A stretch of DNA of 57,427 nucleotides, taken from the NCBI GenBank assembly GCA_017552985.1, contig JAFZNO010000051.1:1-57427 (forward strand). Direction: 5' to 3'. The notes beneath the pieces were generated by a model that saw only the letters and a list, made by a program, of their open reading frames with translations, made no database searches and had not been told where the DNA came from. Of this stretch, positions 8,945 to 17,146 are shown piece by piece (position 1 is the stretch's first letter; the number at the start of each line of letters is the position of its first letter). Source of the stretch: Lachnospiraceae bacterium. Lineage in GTDB: Bacteria > Bacillota > Clostridia > Lachnospirales > Lachnospiraceae. Made by a program: the position numbers and the translations under genes.

Positions 8945-8973
8945 TTGACAGTCCATGGGAAAACAAATAAAAT
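8945..8973 (+). promoter_or_regulatory. Sigma-A promoter for the ABC-F gene
   Basis: TTGACA (8945-8950), spacer of 17, TAAAAT (8968-8973), ending about 45 bases before the ATG at 9019. It is divergent from and only about 15 bases away from the rex promoter, so a Rex protein bound nearby could affect both. Confidence 0.8.
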
Positions 8974-9018
8974 ATTTCAGTGGAACTGGGCATTGCCCAC
9001 TTCTTTTGGAGGTAAAAA

Positions 9019-10950
9019 ATGATCTTAGCATGTCAGAACTTAAGAAAAGAATTTGTAGATAAAAAGGTATTGCAGGACGTTTCCTTCCATATCGAGGATC
9101 ACGAGAAGGCTGCAATCGTTGGCGTTAACGGTGCCGGAAAGACAACGCTTCTTCGCATTATCGTCGGTGAAAGCGCGCCTGACGAGGGACTTGTCACTTT
9201 TGCAAAGGACAAGACCTTTGGATATCTCGCCCAAAACGGAGCCGTCTCCACGGAGAATACCATTTACGAAGAATTGCTTTCCGTCAAGAAAAATCTTTTA
9301 GATCTGGAAGAAATGATGCGGAAATGCGAAGCTGACATGAAAAATGCCGATGGGGATGCCCTGGAGGCTTTGATGAAGCGCTATTCCGATTTGACCCACG
9401 CCTTTGAGATCGGCGATGGTTATTCCTACAAGAGCGAAGTTGTCGGCGTCCTAAAGGGGTTGGGATTTACGGAGGCAGAATTTACAAAGTCGGTCAGCAC
9501 TCTTTCCGGAGGTCAAAAGACCCGCGTTGCCCTTGGCAAACTCCTTCTCCAAAAGCCCGACTTGATCATTTTGGACGAGCCCACCAACCATTTGGACGTC
9601 TCTTCCATCTCCTGGCTTGAAACCTATTTGCTGAATTATAAGGGGGCTGTTTTGATCGTCTCCCATGACCGCTATTTCCTTGACCGCATCTGTACAAAGA
9701 TCGTCGAGATCGATCAGACTAAGGCAACCACCTTCCTGGGAAATTATTCCGATTATGCCGAAAAGAAAAAGCAGCTTCGCATCGCTGCAATGAATGCTTA
9801 TCTGAACCAGCAGCGGGAGATCCAGCACCAGGAGGAAGTCATTGAAAAGCTTCGCTCTTTTGGCCGCGAGAAGGCCATCAAGCGTGCGGAAAGCCGTGAG
9901 AAAATGCTGGACAAGCTGGACCGGATCGAAAAGCCCACGGAAGTCAACACGGACATGAAGCTGACGCTCACGCCCTATCGCGAAAGCGGAAAGGACGTAC
10001 TTACCGTCGAAGGACTGGCAAAATCCTTTGGCGACAAAGAGTTATTCAAAAACGTCTCGTTTGAAATCAAGCGCGGTGAACACGTTGCCATCCTTGGCGA
10101 CAATGGAACCGGCAAGACCACGTTGCTGAAGATCCTAAACGAACTGTTGCCTGCGGATGCCGGGAAATTTACTCTGGGAACCAACGTTGAGATCGGTTAC
10201 TACGACCAGGAGCATCACGTGCTTCATCCCGAAAAGACGTTGTTTGATGAGATTTCTGACGATTATCCCTATCTTACGAACACCGAGATCCGCAACGTAC
10301 TGGCCGCTTTCCTCTTCACCGGCGACGAAGTGTTTAAGCTGATCCGGGATCTTAGCGGCGGCGAACGGGGACGTGTTTCCCTCGCTAAGCTCATGCTTGG
10401 CAACGCCAATTTCCTGATCCTGGATGAGCCTACAAACCATCTTGACATTGCATCTAAGGAAATCCTTGAGGATGCCATCAATCAATACGAGGGCACGGTG
10501 CTCTACGTTAGCCACGACCGTTATTTCATCAACCGCACGGCGCATCGTATTTTGGAGTTAACCCAAAACCGTTTCGTAAACTACGTGGGAAATTATGATT
10601 ATTACCTCGAGAAGCGCGAGGTACAGATGGCGACCTTAGAGGAACAACTGAAAAAGGAATCCCCAGGATCCCCTTCCAAAGAACCTGCTCCCGCTGCCAA
10701 GGACGGAGCCCTTGATTACAAGGCCAAGAAGGAAGAACAGGCCAGACTCCGCAAAAAAGAAAATGACCTCAAAAAATGTGAGGCCAAGATTGCTGAACTT
10801 GAGGAACGCATTGCAGCCATCGACGAAGAGATGGCAAAACCGGACGTTGCAACCCAGTCCCTAAAGCTTCAGGAATTATCCAAAGAACAGGAATCCCTTA
10901 GGGCTGAACTGGAACAAAAATACGAAGAATGGGAAACGCTGGCAGAATGA
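9019..10950 (+). CDS. ABC-F family ATPase (YdiF/Uup-like), translation factor type
   Basis: A 643-residue protein with two ABC ATPase cassettes and no membrane segment, so it is a ribosome-associated ABC-F factor, not a transporter. Cassette 1 has GVNGAGKTT, LSGGQKTRVAL and ILDEPTNHLD; cassette 2 has GDNGTGKTT, LSGGERGRVSL and ILDEPTNHLD. The inter-domain linker (about residues 240-310) is rich in Lys/Arg/Glu, as expected for the arm that reaches the tRNA and peptidyl-transferase centre. A C-terminal charged coiled coil (about 550-643) resembles Uup/YdiF. Start ATG has GGAGG upstream. Position beside rex matches ydiF of Bacillus. A resistance role of the Vga/Lsa kind is not indicated. Confidence 0.93.
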   Translation: MILACQNLRKEFVDKKVLQDVSFHIEDHEKAAIVGVNGAGKTTLLRIIVGESAPDEGLVTFAKDKTFGYLAQNGAVSTENTIYEELLSVKKNLLDLEEMMRKCEADMKNADGDALEALMKRYSDLTHAFEIGDGYSYKSEVVGVLKGLGFTEAEFTKSVSTLSGGQKTRVALGKLLLQKPDLIILDEPTNHLDVSSISWLETYLLNYKGAVLIVSHDRYFLDRICTKIVEIDQTKATTFLGNYSDYAEKKKQLRIAAMNAYLNQQREIQHQEEVIEKLRSFGREKAIKRAESREKMLDKLDRIEKPTEVNTDMKLTLTPYRESGKDVLTVEGLAKSFGDKELFKNVSFEIKRGEHVAILGDNGTGKTTLLKILNELLPADAGKFTLGTNVEIGYYDQEHHVLHPEKTLFDEISDDYPYLTNTEIRNVLAAFLFTGDEVFKLIRDLSGGERGRVSLAKLMLGNANFLILDEPTNHLDIASKEILEDAINQYEGTVLYVSHDRYFINRTAHRILELTQNRFVNYVGNYDYYLEKREVQMATLEEQLKKESPGSPSKEPAPAAKDGALDYKAKKEEQARLRKKENDLKKCEAKIAELEERIAAIDEEMAKPDVATQSLKLQELSKEQESLRAELEQKYEEWETLAE

Positions 10951-10965
10951 TCTGCCAGCGTTTTT
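10934..10965. terminator. Hairpin terminator shared by ABC-F and YhfC-type genes
   Basis: A 13-base perfect stem (10934-10946 with 10951-10963) with loop ATGA and a run of T. The ABC-F stop codon forms part of the loop, and the stop codon of the convergent gene overlaps the other side. Strong for the plus strand, weaker for the minus strand. Confidence 0.9.
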
Positions 10966-11764
10966 AATTCGTCTTCTCTTCCTTCTTCCAAACGGTCCTT
11001 GCCAACGTACATACAACAACGGCACCGATCAAAACGTAAATCTCCGTCATGAAAACATTTCCGATCCATTGGTTGACCAGAATCATCGATGCGTCAATAA
11101 ATGCATGAATGGCAATGGCAATGGGGAAAAACCAAGTTTTCTTTCCGCCCTTCTTCACCGCGATCCACACAAAGGCTGTCAGGCCAAACTGTAACAGCAT
11201 TGCGCTTGCGCGTTCCAAAATGGACAACAGGTACGTCCAGGCTGGCGTTACGGAAAGCTGTTCAAAGATCAGCTTGATTTGCTCCGCCTGTTCCTGCGTC
11301 GCATTCTCGTAGATTTGTGCCGTTCTGGCCGGATCATTCATGATAAATGCGTAGGTCAGATTATTCATCATCGTTATAAACAAGATGCAAAAGGCTTCAA
11401 ATCCGCCGTGTCCCGCAGCATAAGAAAATGCATTGGCATCCTTTTCCAATTCGTTTTTCATAGTAAAACGAATTGCCAAAAAACGTCCCGTCTCTTCAAA
11501 CAATCCCGCCATCAGTCCGCCGTACAGCGCGTAGAGTACCGTGTTGTTCCAGATTACCTGGCCCATCGTCGTGGAATAAACAAATTTATGCAAATGAGAC
11601 TCCAATGCCATGGCAAACAAAAACATGACTAAGCATCCCATAAAGAAGCTCTTGAATCCTGCCCCCAATTTTTTACGCACAAACAAAAGCGTGCCGGCCG
11701 GAAGAATCAATCCGGCCAGCATCGCCACAACCATGCATGTCATTTGAGACGTCGTAACTGTCAT
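10964..11764 (-). CDS. YhfC family intramembrane metalloprotease-like protein
   Basis: A 266-residue protein with about eight transmembrane helices. It carries the pattern of YhfC-type proteins distantly related to CPBP/PrsW proteases: E90/E91 in FEETGR, H119 and E123 in AAGHGGFEAF, and a later histidine in AIAIHAFID. These can ligate a metal inside the membrane, so intramembrane proteolysis is plausible but not proven. The gene begins 7 bases after the stop of the DUF4349 lipoprotein gene, so the two are very likely cotranscribed and perhaps work together. It ends in the terminator shared with the ABC-F gene. Confidence 0.8.
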   Translation of the reverse strand: MTVTTSQMTCMVVAMLAGLILPAGTLLFVRKKLGAGFKSFFMGCLVMFLFAMALESHLHKFVYSTTMGQVIWNNTVLYALYGGLMAGLFEETGRFLAIRFTMKNELEKDANAFSYAAGHGGFEAFCILFITMMNNLTYAFIMNDPARTAQIYENATQEQAEQIKLIFEQLSVTPAWTYLLSILERASAMLLQFGLTAFVWIAVKKGGKKTWFFPIAIAIHAFIDASMILVNQWIGNVFMTEIYVLIGAVVVCTLARTVWKKEEKTN

Positions 11765-11771
11765 AAATCTT

Positions 11772-12905
11772 TTAATTCTCTTTCTTTTCTTCTTGCTTTT
11801 CAGCTTTTGCCTTCATGGCTTTTTCAAGCTTTGCCTTAACGTCATGCTCATCTGCCACAGTCTCTCCGGCATCTGATGCATTTGCGGATTTCTTGTTCTT
11901 ACCTTTCTTAACCTTCTTCACGATCAAAACGATCACAAGGATCACGATGGCCCAGATCACAAAATAAGGCAGATTGATCACAAACGCGATGCCAAGATTA
12001 ATTGCACCGTTCCAAACGCTTTCAACGCTCTCCATAAAGCCTCTGGTCATGCGCTGCCAGTTCGTCTCTTCTTCCACTTCTTCTACGACCGGCGTATATT
12101 CCTTCACCTCGTCGATCCGGAGAGTCACGGTACTGTAATCCACCAGGTCGTCATAAGTACGGAGCGTGGACTCCATGCTTTCAATCTGGTAGCGGACGGA
12201 GGAAAGACGATTTTCCAAAGTGATAATGTCCTCCAGCGTTTCCGCGCGCTCCAGAAGCGCCAACAGCCTTTCCTGTTCTACCTGAAGGGATTCCTTGTGG
12301 CTTTGCACGTCAACGTACTGAAGAGTTACGTCCTCCACGCCTTCCCTGCGGTTCACCACGTTTGCAAGATCAGATATGGACTGTACAAAGTCGTCCAGCT
12401 TATCCTGCGGGATGCGCACCACCATGTTTGCATTGCGACGAACGCCATATCTGTCGGCATCATACTTTCCATAACTGTTGTAAGTACTGCCGTTATAGCT
12501 TTCCATGCTCTGCACGTAGCCGCCAAGTTCCTTTATGCGTTTGTCCAGATTAGCCATCAATTGGTCGTATTCCTGCGTCTCCACGTTCATGCTGACGTTT
12601 TTGATGAGCTTTCTCTTGCTGGCAGAGGTCTTGGAATAATTATCGGGCTGAGGAGCTTCGCCGCCGTCATATGCTCCATTGTCCACGGCAGTATTCTCCG
12701 TCCATAGATCCTCGGCAGCGTAATCCGATTTGTATGACACCTCAGCGTAATTTGACGCAGTGCCGCCGGAAGCTCCTTTTGCGTTATAAGACCGAAAAGA
12801 ATCCGTGGCTTCCGAACCAGCCATGCCGCAACCTGAGAGAAGAGCCAACGCGCTCACGCACGCAATTGCTTTTACTATTATCTTGGGTAAACCATTCTTT
12901 TTCAT
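11772..12905 (-). CDS. DUF4349 lipoprotein with C-terminal membrane anchor
   Basis: A 377-residue envelope protein. The N terminus is a lipoprotein signal with lipobox LLSGC. Residues about 100-290 match the DUF4349 type: a short beta region (LIKNVSMNVETQEYDQL), a coiled-coil pair and the conserved VVRIPQDKLDDF segment. A helix near residues 305-335 spans the membrane and a Lys/Glu-rich cytoplasmic tail ends the protein, so it is anchored at both ends. I chose the second ATG (12905), six bases after GGAGG; the first ATG touches the Shine-Dalgarno. Function of the family is unknown. It is followed 7 bases later by the YhfC-type gene. Confidence 0.82.
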   Translation of the reverse strand: MKKNGLPKIIVKAIACVSALALLSGCGMAGSEATDSFRSYNAKGASGGTASNYAEVSYKSDYAAEDLWTENTAVDNGAYDGGEAPQPDNYSKTSASKRKLIKNVSMNVETQEYDQLMANLDKRIKELGGYVQSMESYNGSTYNSYGKYDADRYGVRRNANMVVRIPQDKLDDFVQSISDLANVVNRREGVEDVTLQYVDVQSHKESLQVEQERLLALLERAETLEDIITLENRLSSVRYQIESMESTLRTYDDLVDYSTVTLRIDEVKEYTPVVEEVEEETNWQRMTRGFMESVESVWNGAINLGIAFVINLPYFVIWAIVILVIVLIVKKVKKGKNKKSANASDAGETVADEHDVKAKLEKAMKAKAEKQEEKKEN

Positions 12906-12994
12906 ATGCATCCTCCCTTTTCAACGCGGTCAGATCATGATTACGTCATTTTCCCTATATTGCATGACCGCTTTGATCCTATAGACGAAGACTG

Positions 12995-15916
12995 TTAAAA
13001 AAGGTTCTCAATTCTGCCAAACATTTTTTCGTTTTCTTTGATCTTGCCCGAATTTCCGGCTACCACAAAGCACTCATCCTCCATAAAGGCATCCACGTAC
13101 TTCGCAAGGGAGCGGATCTTTTCGGGCGTCGTCGCAAGCAATTCATCCCTCTCCTTCTGAAGGTCTTCCTCCGTCACGCCGGAAAGCCAGGCTTCCTTGG
13201 AAAAACTTCCCTTCGTTGAAGGCGTCATGGGAGTATCCAATTCTCCGATGGCACCGATCACGTACTTTGTCATTGTACGCTCATCCGCCTGGAAATTACG
13301 GATAAAATCAGCCGCGCCCTGATAAATTTCAACCGTCTTGCCAAGTTGTGGATCACGGTAGGAAACAAAATAGCTTTCTCCGCTGGTTCCAAAATTACAC
13401 ATGCAGCCATAAGCTCCGCCGCGCACGCGAACGTTCATCCAAAGGTATTCATAACCCATCATGACCTTCAGCGCCTTCAGGCTTCCGTCATAGGGAAGAC
13501 CTTTCCTCCGGTAATTACCAGCGCGGCATACGTACTGCACCTGACTGGGTTCCATAAATCCTTCATTTTTCTTTTCAAGCTTCGGAACAAATTTTCCCTT
13601 CATGACTTCACAGGTAAACAAATCTTTTTTGAGATCCGCGATCTTTTCCTCGAATGCCGGAAGCACCTCTCTTGCACCCGTAAAATCCACCCTCAGATTC
13701 TCAACCCTAAAGATCATTTTTGCCAGCGTTTGGAGCTTTTCCGTAAGATTCTTTGCATTCTTCTCATAATCATCCAGGATCTCGCTGACCAGCCGGTATA
13801 AGGAGAGCTTTGACAAAACGTCATAGTAAGCAGACGGCAGATTCTCATAGGACAACGCTCTTGCTACTGCAAGGCTGTGACCTCCGGCCACCATGCCCTG
13901 CTGGGTGCTCGTCTTATATTCCTGTAAAATCTCCAAAAGTCTCTTCTGATCGTCATAAACGCTGTGGAGCGCCACCTCCTTCACCAGTTCCATCACCTTA
14001 TCAAGATTGCGATAGGTGAATTTTGAATTGATGAGGAAAAAGCATCTGCACTCTTCCGGCGTATGATATTTCGTCGTAACGCTCACGTTGGAGGTCATGC
14101 CGCCAGTATACAGGTCGATCTCATTAACCAGGTCTCCGTAGGTATGATTTTTCGTGCTGACGTCAAACATAACGATGCGAAGAATGCCAACGTAAGGGAA
14201 GTACTCCTCCGGAACGTCCTTCAGGTCAAAGGAAAGATTCATATAGCCAACGCCATTGGTAAACACGTCATGGAAAACAAACTCGGTATCGCCGATCTTT
14301 CTTGGCTCGTTGTAAAGCTTTTGAGCTTCCTTCCCAAGATCCTCCCGTCGGAGCATCGGGAGCTTTTGAAGCTCTTCCTCCGTATCCTCGCGATCCTGGA
14401 ATGCCTTTAATGCCTCCGTATCCTTCTTGATCTGATCGATCTCCTCTTCCGTCATGGAAGCTTTGATCGCGGCAAGTTTTTCTTCCAAAGCCTGCTCTTG
14501 CTCTTCTAACAGCCCCTCTTTTGGATTCATGACAAGAACAACCTTATGCTTATTCTCCAAAAGATACTTTTCGATCAGCTTTTCAAAATAGTCCGTCTCA
14601 ACCTTCTCGCGAAGGGTTGCAAACGTCTCATTTAAGTCTAAGTGAATAAAAGGCTTTAAGTCATCGTGAAGCCAGCTGTCCAACAGCTGAAGTCCATACA
14701 TGAGTCCCTTGGGATATCGGCCGAAATCCGCCTCTAAGTAACGGAATTCATAGGAATTCAAGCTCGCCTGGAGGGCTTTTTTATCCAAGCCTTCCCTCAC
14801 GATCTTGCGGAGCGTTTCCTCAACAATGGAAAGAAACTCCTCTTCCCTTGCCGCGTCTGCATCCTTTGCGATAATGCTAAAGGAAGGCTGCTTGATGCCA
14901 TTGTCATAGGAACTAAATACGTCCTTTCCAAGGCCTGCGTCCAAAAGTGCCATTTTCAGCGGTGCGCCGTTAATATTGCAGATCACGCGGTCCAGGATCT
15001 GGAACGCAACGTTGACAACGGGATCCAGATTGTCTCCAACACAGTAATTTACGGACAAATAAGAGCTTTCCTCCTGGTCTTCGCCCTCGTCAACGGGATA
15101 TTCCAATTCCACGCGCCTAGGCTTTTCAAAGGCCGGCTGAAGCTTGATCTCCGAATCCAGTTCAATCTTCTCATATTTCGACAAATACTCTGTGTCAATA
15201 AAATCCAGCTTCTCCTCCATGTCCATGTTGCCATAGAGGAAAATATAACTGTTTGCAGGATGATAATATTTCCCGTGAAAGGCAAGGAAATTCTCATACG
15301 TAAGCTCGGGGATCACCTTCGGATCACCGCCGGATTCCACGCCGTAAGACGTGTCAGTATACAGGGAATTCATGATCTCGCGGAATAAGATCTCGTCCGC
15401 ATCTGAAAAAGCTCCCTTCATCTCGTTATAAACGACGCCATTATAAGAAAGCTTTCCCTCCTCATCCATCTCATAATGCCAGCCCTCCTGCAGGAAGATG
15501 GCCTTTTTCTGATAAATGTTGGGATGGAAAACGGCATCCAGGTACACGTCCATCAAATTCTGGAAATCCTGATCATTACAGCTGGCCACGGGATACACGG
15601 TCTTGTCTGAATAAGTGATCGCATTCAAGAAAGTATTCAGCGATCCCTTTACCAGTTCCACGAAAGGATCCTTTAAGGGATACTTTTCCGATCCGCACAA
15701 AACGGAATGCTCCAAAATGTGTGCAACGCCCGTGGAATCCTTGGGAGGCGTGCGGAAACCGATATAGAATACCTTATTCTCATCATCATTTTCCATCAAG
15801 GCTACCTTTGCGCCTGATTTCTTGTGACGAAGAACGTAAGCCTTCGTCTGGAAGGAGCCGATGGAGATCATTTGCTCCTTTAAGATTTCATAATTTTTAC
15901 AATTCTCTGCCTTCAT
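12995..15916 (-). CDS. M16C family zinc metallopeptidase (PreP-like)
   Basis: A 973-residue insulinase-family peptidase of the single-chain M16C type. The inverted zinc site HILEH is near residue 64, with the third ligand region of the active half downstream (NGVVYNEMKGAFSD). Four alpha/beta halves and the M16C-associated linker account for the length, which is normal for the family. These enzymes degrade peptides trapped in a closed chamber. There is no signal peptide, so it probably acts in the cytoplasm. It is the last gene of the run rhomboid-like, sigma-like, unknown, M16C, with gaps of 14-40 bases, suggesting a joint role that the sequence does not reveal. Confidence 0.93.
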   Translation of the reverse strand: MKAENCKNYEILKEQMISIGSFQTKAYVLRHKKSGAKVALMENDDENKVFYIGFRTPPKDSTGVAHILEHSVLCGSEKYPLKDPFVELVKGSLNTFLNAITYSDKTVYPVASCNDQDFQNLMDVYLDAVFHPNIYQKKAIFLQEGWHYEMDEEGKLSYNGVVYNEMKGAFSDADEILFREIMNSLYTDTSYGVESGGDPKVIPELTYENFLAFHGKYYHPANSYIFLYGNMDMEEKLDFIDTEYLSKYEKIELDSEIKLQPAFEKPRRVELEYPVDEGEDQEESSYLSVNYCVGDNLDPVVNVAFQILDRVICNINGAPLKMALLDAGLGKDVFSSYDNGIKQPSFSIIAKDADAAREEEFLSIVEETLRKIVREGLDKKALQASLNSYEFRYLEADFGRYPKGLMYGLQLLDSWLHDDLKPFIHLDLNETFATLREKVETDYFEKLIEKYLLENKHKVVLVMNPKEGLLEEQEQALEEKLAAIKASMTEEEIDQIKKDTEALKAFQDREDTEEELQKLPMLRREDLGKEAQKLYNEPRKIGDTEFVFHDVFTNGVGYMNLSFDLKDVPEEYFPYVGILRIVMFDVSTKNHTYGDLVNEIDLYTGGMTSNVSVTTKYHTPEECRCFFLINSKFTYRNLDKVMELVKEVALHSVYDDQKRLLEILQEYKTSTQQGMVAGGHSLAVARALSYENLPSAYYDVLSKLSLYRLVSEILDDYEKNAKNLTEKLQTLAKMIFRVENLRVDFTGAREVLPAFEEKIADLKKDLFTCEVMKGKFVPKLEKKNEGFMEPSQVQYVCRAGNYRRKGLPYDGSLKALKVMMGYEYLWMNVRVRGGAYGCMCNFGTSGESYFVSYRDPQLGKTVEIYQGAADFIRNFQADERTMTKYVIGAIGELDTPMTPSTKGSFSKEAWLSGVTEEDLQKERDELLATTPEKIRSLAKYVDAFMEDECFVVAGNSGKIKENEKMFGRIENLF

Positions 15917-15943
15917 AATATCCTCACTTTTTTATTTCCGCTT

Positions 15944-16354
15944 TTAGAATGCCATCAATGCAAATTTGCTGACGGACAATTCCTGTACGACCATGCCGAT
16001 TTGTTCTTTTTCTTCCGGCGGAATGGCCGCAAGCTCTTCCACGGTATAATTCTTCGTGGCATACTCTCTTTTTCCGCCTTTTTTCTCAACGAGAACGTTT
16101 ACTTTTACCTTAGCCTTCAGTTGCTTATAGATTTTGACCAAAAAACTTTTTTTATCCAGATAATACAAATGGGTTTCCAGGGTGTCCTCCCCGTCCGCTT
16201 CCGGAAGCAGGTACTTCTGTGCCAAAAGCCGGAACTTAAAAGGAACGTCCTCGCACTCCAAAAGCTCGTCAAAGGTATATTTCGTGCCCAGGTAAAGCGT
16301 CCCCACGTCCTGCATCGAGTATTTTCCGTCCTCGTAGGTGACCTTATTGTTCAA
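15944..16354 (-). CDS. Conserved-looking hypothetical protein, 136 residues
   Basis: I do not recognise this protein. It is soluble, without signal peptide or membrane helix, and alternates charged and hydrophobic stretches (KAKVKVNVLVEKKGG) in a way that suggests a small alpha/beta fold. The only start that fits is a TTG at 16352-16354, with GGAGG nine bases upstream. It lies 14 bases after the sigma-like gene and 27 before the M16C peptidase gene, all on the same strand, so it is almost certainly translated as part of that operon. Confidence 0.6.
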   Translation of the reverse strand: MNNKVTYEDGKYSMQDVGTLYLGTKYTFDELLECEDVPFKFRLLAQKYLLPEADGEDTLETHLYYLDKKSFLVKIYKQLKAKVKVNVLVEKKGGKREYATKNYTVEELAAIPPEEKEQIGMVVQELSVSKFALMAF

Positions 16355-16368
16355 AGAAGCCTTCCTCC

Positions 16369-17109
16369 TTATTCCTTGAAGTCAATGCCTTCGATCTTAT
16401 AGCCGCTCATGCGGATCGCGTCACGGATGGCTTTTTCTGACAGACCGCTCTCTTCAGCGAGCTCCTGCACCGTCACTTCGCGCCTAAGCTCTTCGGAAAG
16501 CTCCTTCGCCTTATCCGCAACCTGGTTTACCTTGTCCGCAACCCTAGCGTCAATCTTCTTGGCATCCGCGTTCTCCTGGACGTACGCCTCCATGGCATCC
16601 ATGATCATTTTGGCCAACATGCCCTGCGCTTCGTCAGCATTCTCCTGGCTTCCCAGCATGGAAGCCCCGATGGTAAGCGCCACGTTGCCCTCACCGATCA
16701 AATCCTCCAAGAATACGCCCTGACCCGCATAAAGCTTAGCGATCTGAGGCACTTCTTTCAAATAGATTTCAGTAAGTCTCCTTTGGGCATCCAGGTCGCC
16801 CGCCATGGCAGAAAGCGTGATTGCTTCCTTCTCCCCCTCCGTCACGTCAGCCAGACCTTCGATCTCAGAAAGATATTCCTCCAAGTAATCCTGTTCCTTT
16901 TCCGTCAGATAATCCTCAGGATCCAAATGTTGTCCAATTCCAATCTTGCTTTGCAACAGATAGTCATACACCATCTGCATCTGATCACCGGAAAGCTCAA
17001 GCTCCGCAAACGCTTCCAGCACCTGCTCCTGCGTCACCACGTTGCCCTGCTCCCTGGCCAGATTTTTTATTTCTTCCAACTTCTTCGCAAACTGCGCTTC
17101 CTTGCCCAT
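16369..17109 (-). CDS. Sigma-70-like protein lacking region 4 and with a degenerate region 2.3/2.4
   Basis: A 246-residue protein that resembles the front half of a primary sigma factor. Residues 5-58 look like region 1.1; 72-128 look like regions 1.2/2.1 (AMAGDLDAQRRLTEIYL); 132-145 (VFLEDLIGEGNVAL) match the core-binding region 2.2. Where region 2.3/2.4 should carry aromatic promoter-melting residues, 150-185 is helical but has none of them. Residues 186-238 resemble region 3, ending in a helix-turn-helix (TVQELAEESGLSEKAIRDA). There is no region 4. It may bind RNA polymerase without recognising a normal promoter. The ATG at 17109 is preferred over a TTG at 17115 because of GAGAGG spacing. 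Confidence 0.75.
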   Translation of the reverse strand: MGKEAQFAKKLEEIKNLAREQGNVVTQEQVLEAFAELELSGDQMQMVYDYLLQSKIGIGQHLDPEDYLTEKEQDYLEEYLSEIEGLADVTEGEKEAITLSAMAGDLDAQRRLTEIYLKEVPQIAKLYAGQGVFLEDLIGEGNVALTIGASMLGSQENADEAQGMLAKMIMDAMEAYVQENADAKKIDARVADKVNQVADKAKELSEELRREVTVQELAEESGLSEKAIRDAIRMSGYKIEGIDFKE

Positions 17110-17146
17110 TTCCAAACCTCTCTTGATTTTCTGCGAAAAACATGCT

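Noticed and set aside
17113-17115. TTG start for the sigma-like gene
   Set aside because: It touches the Shine-Dalgarno; the ATG six bases later has correct spacing.
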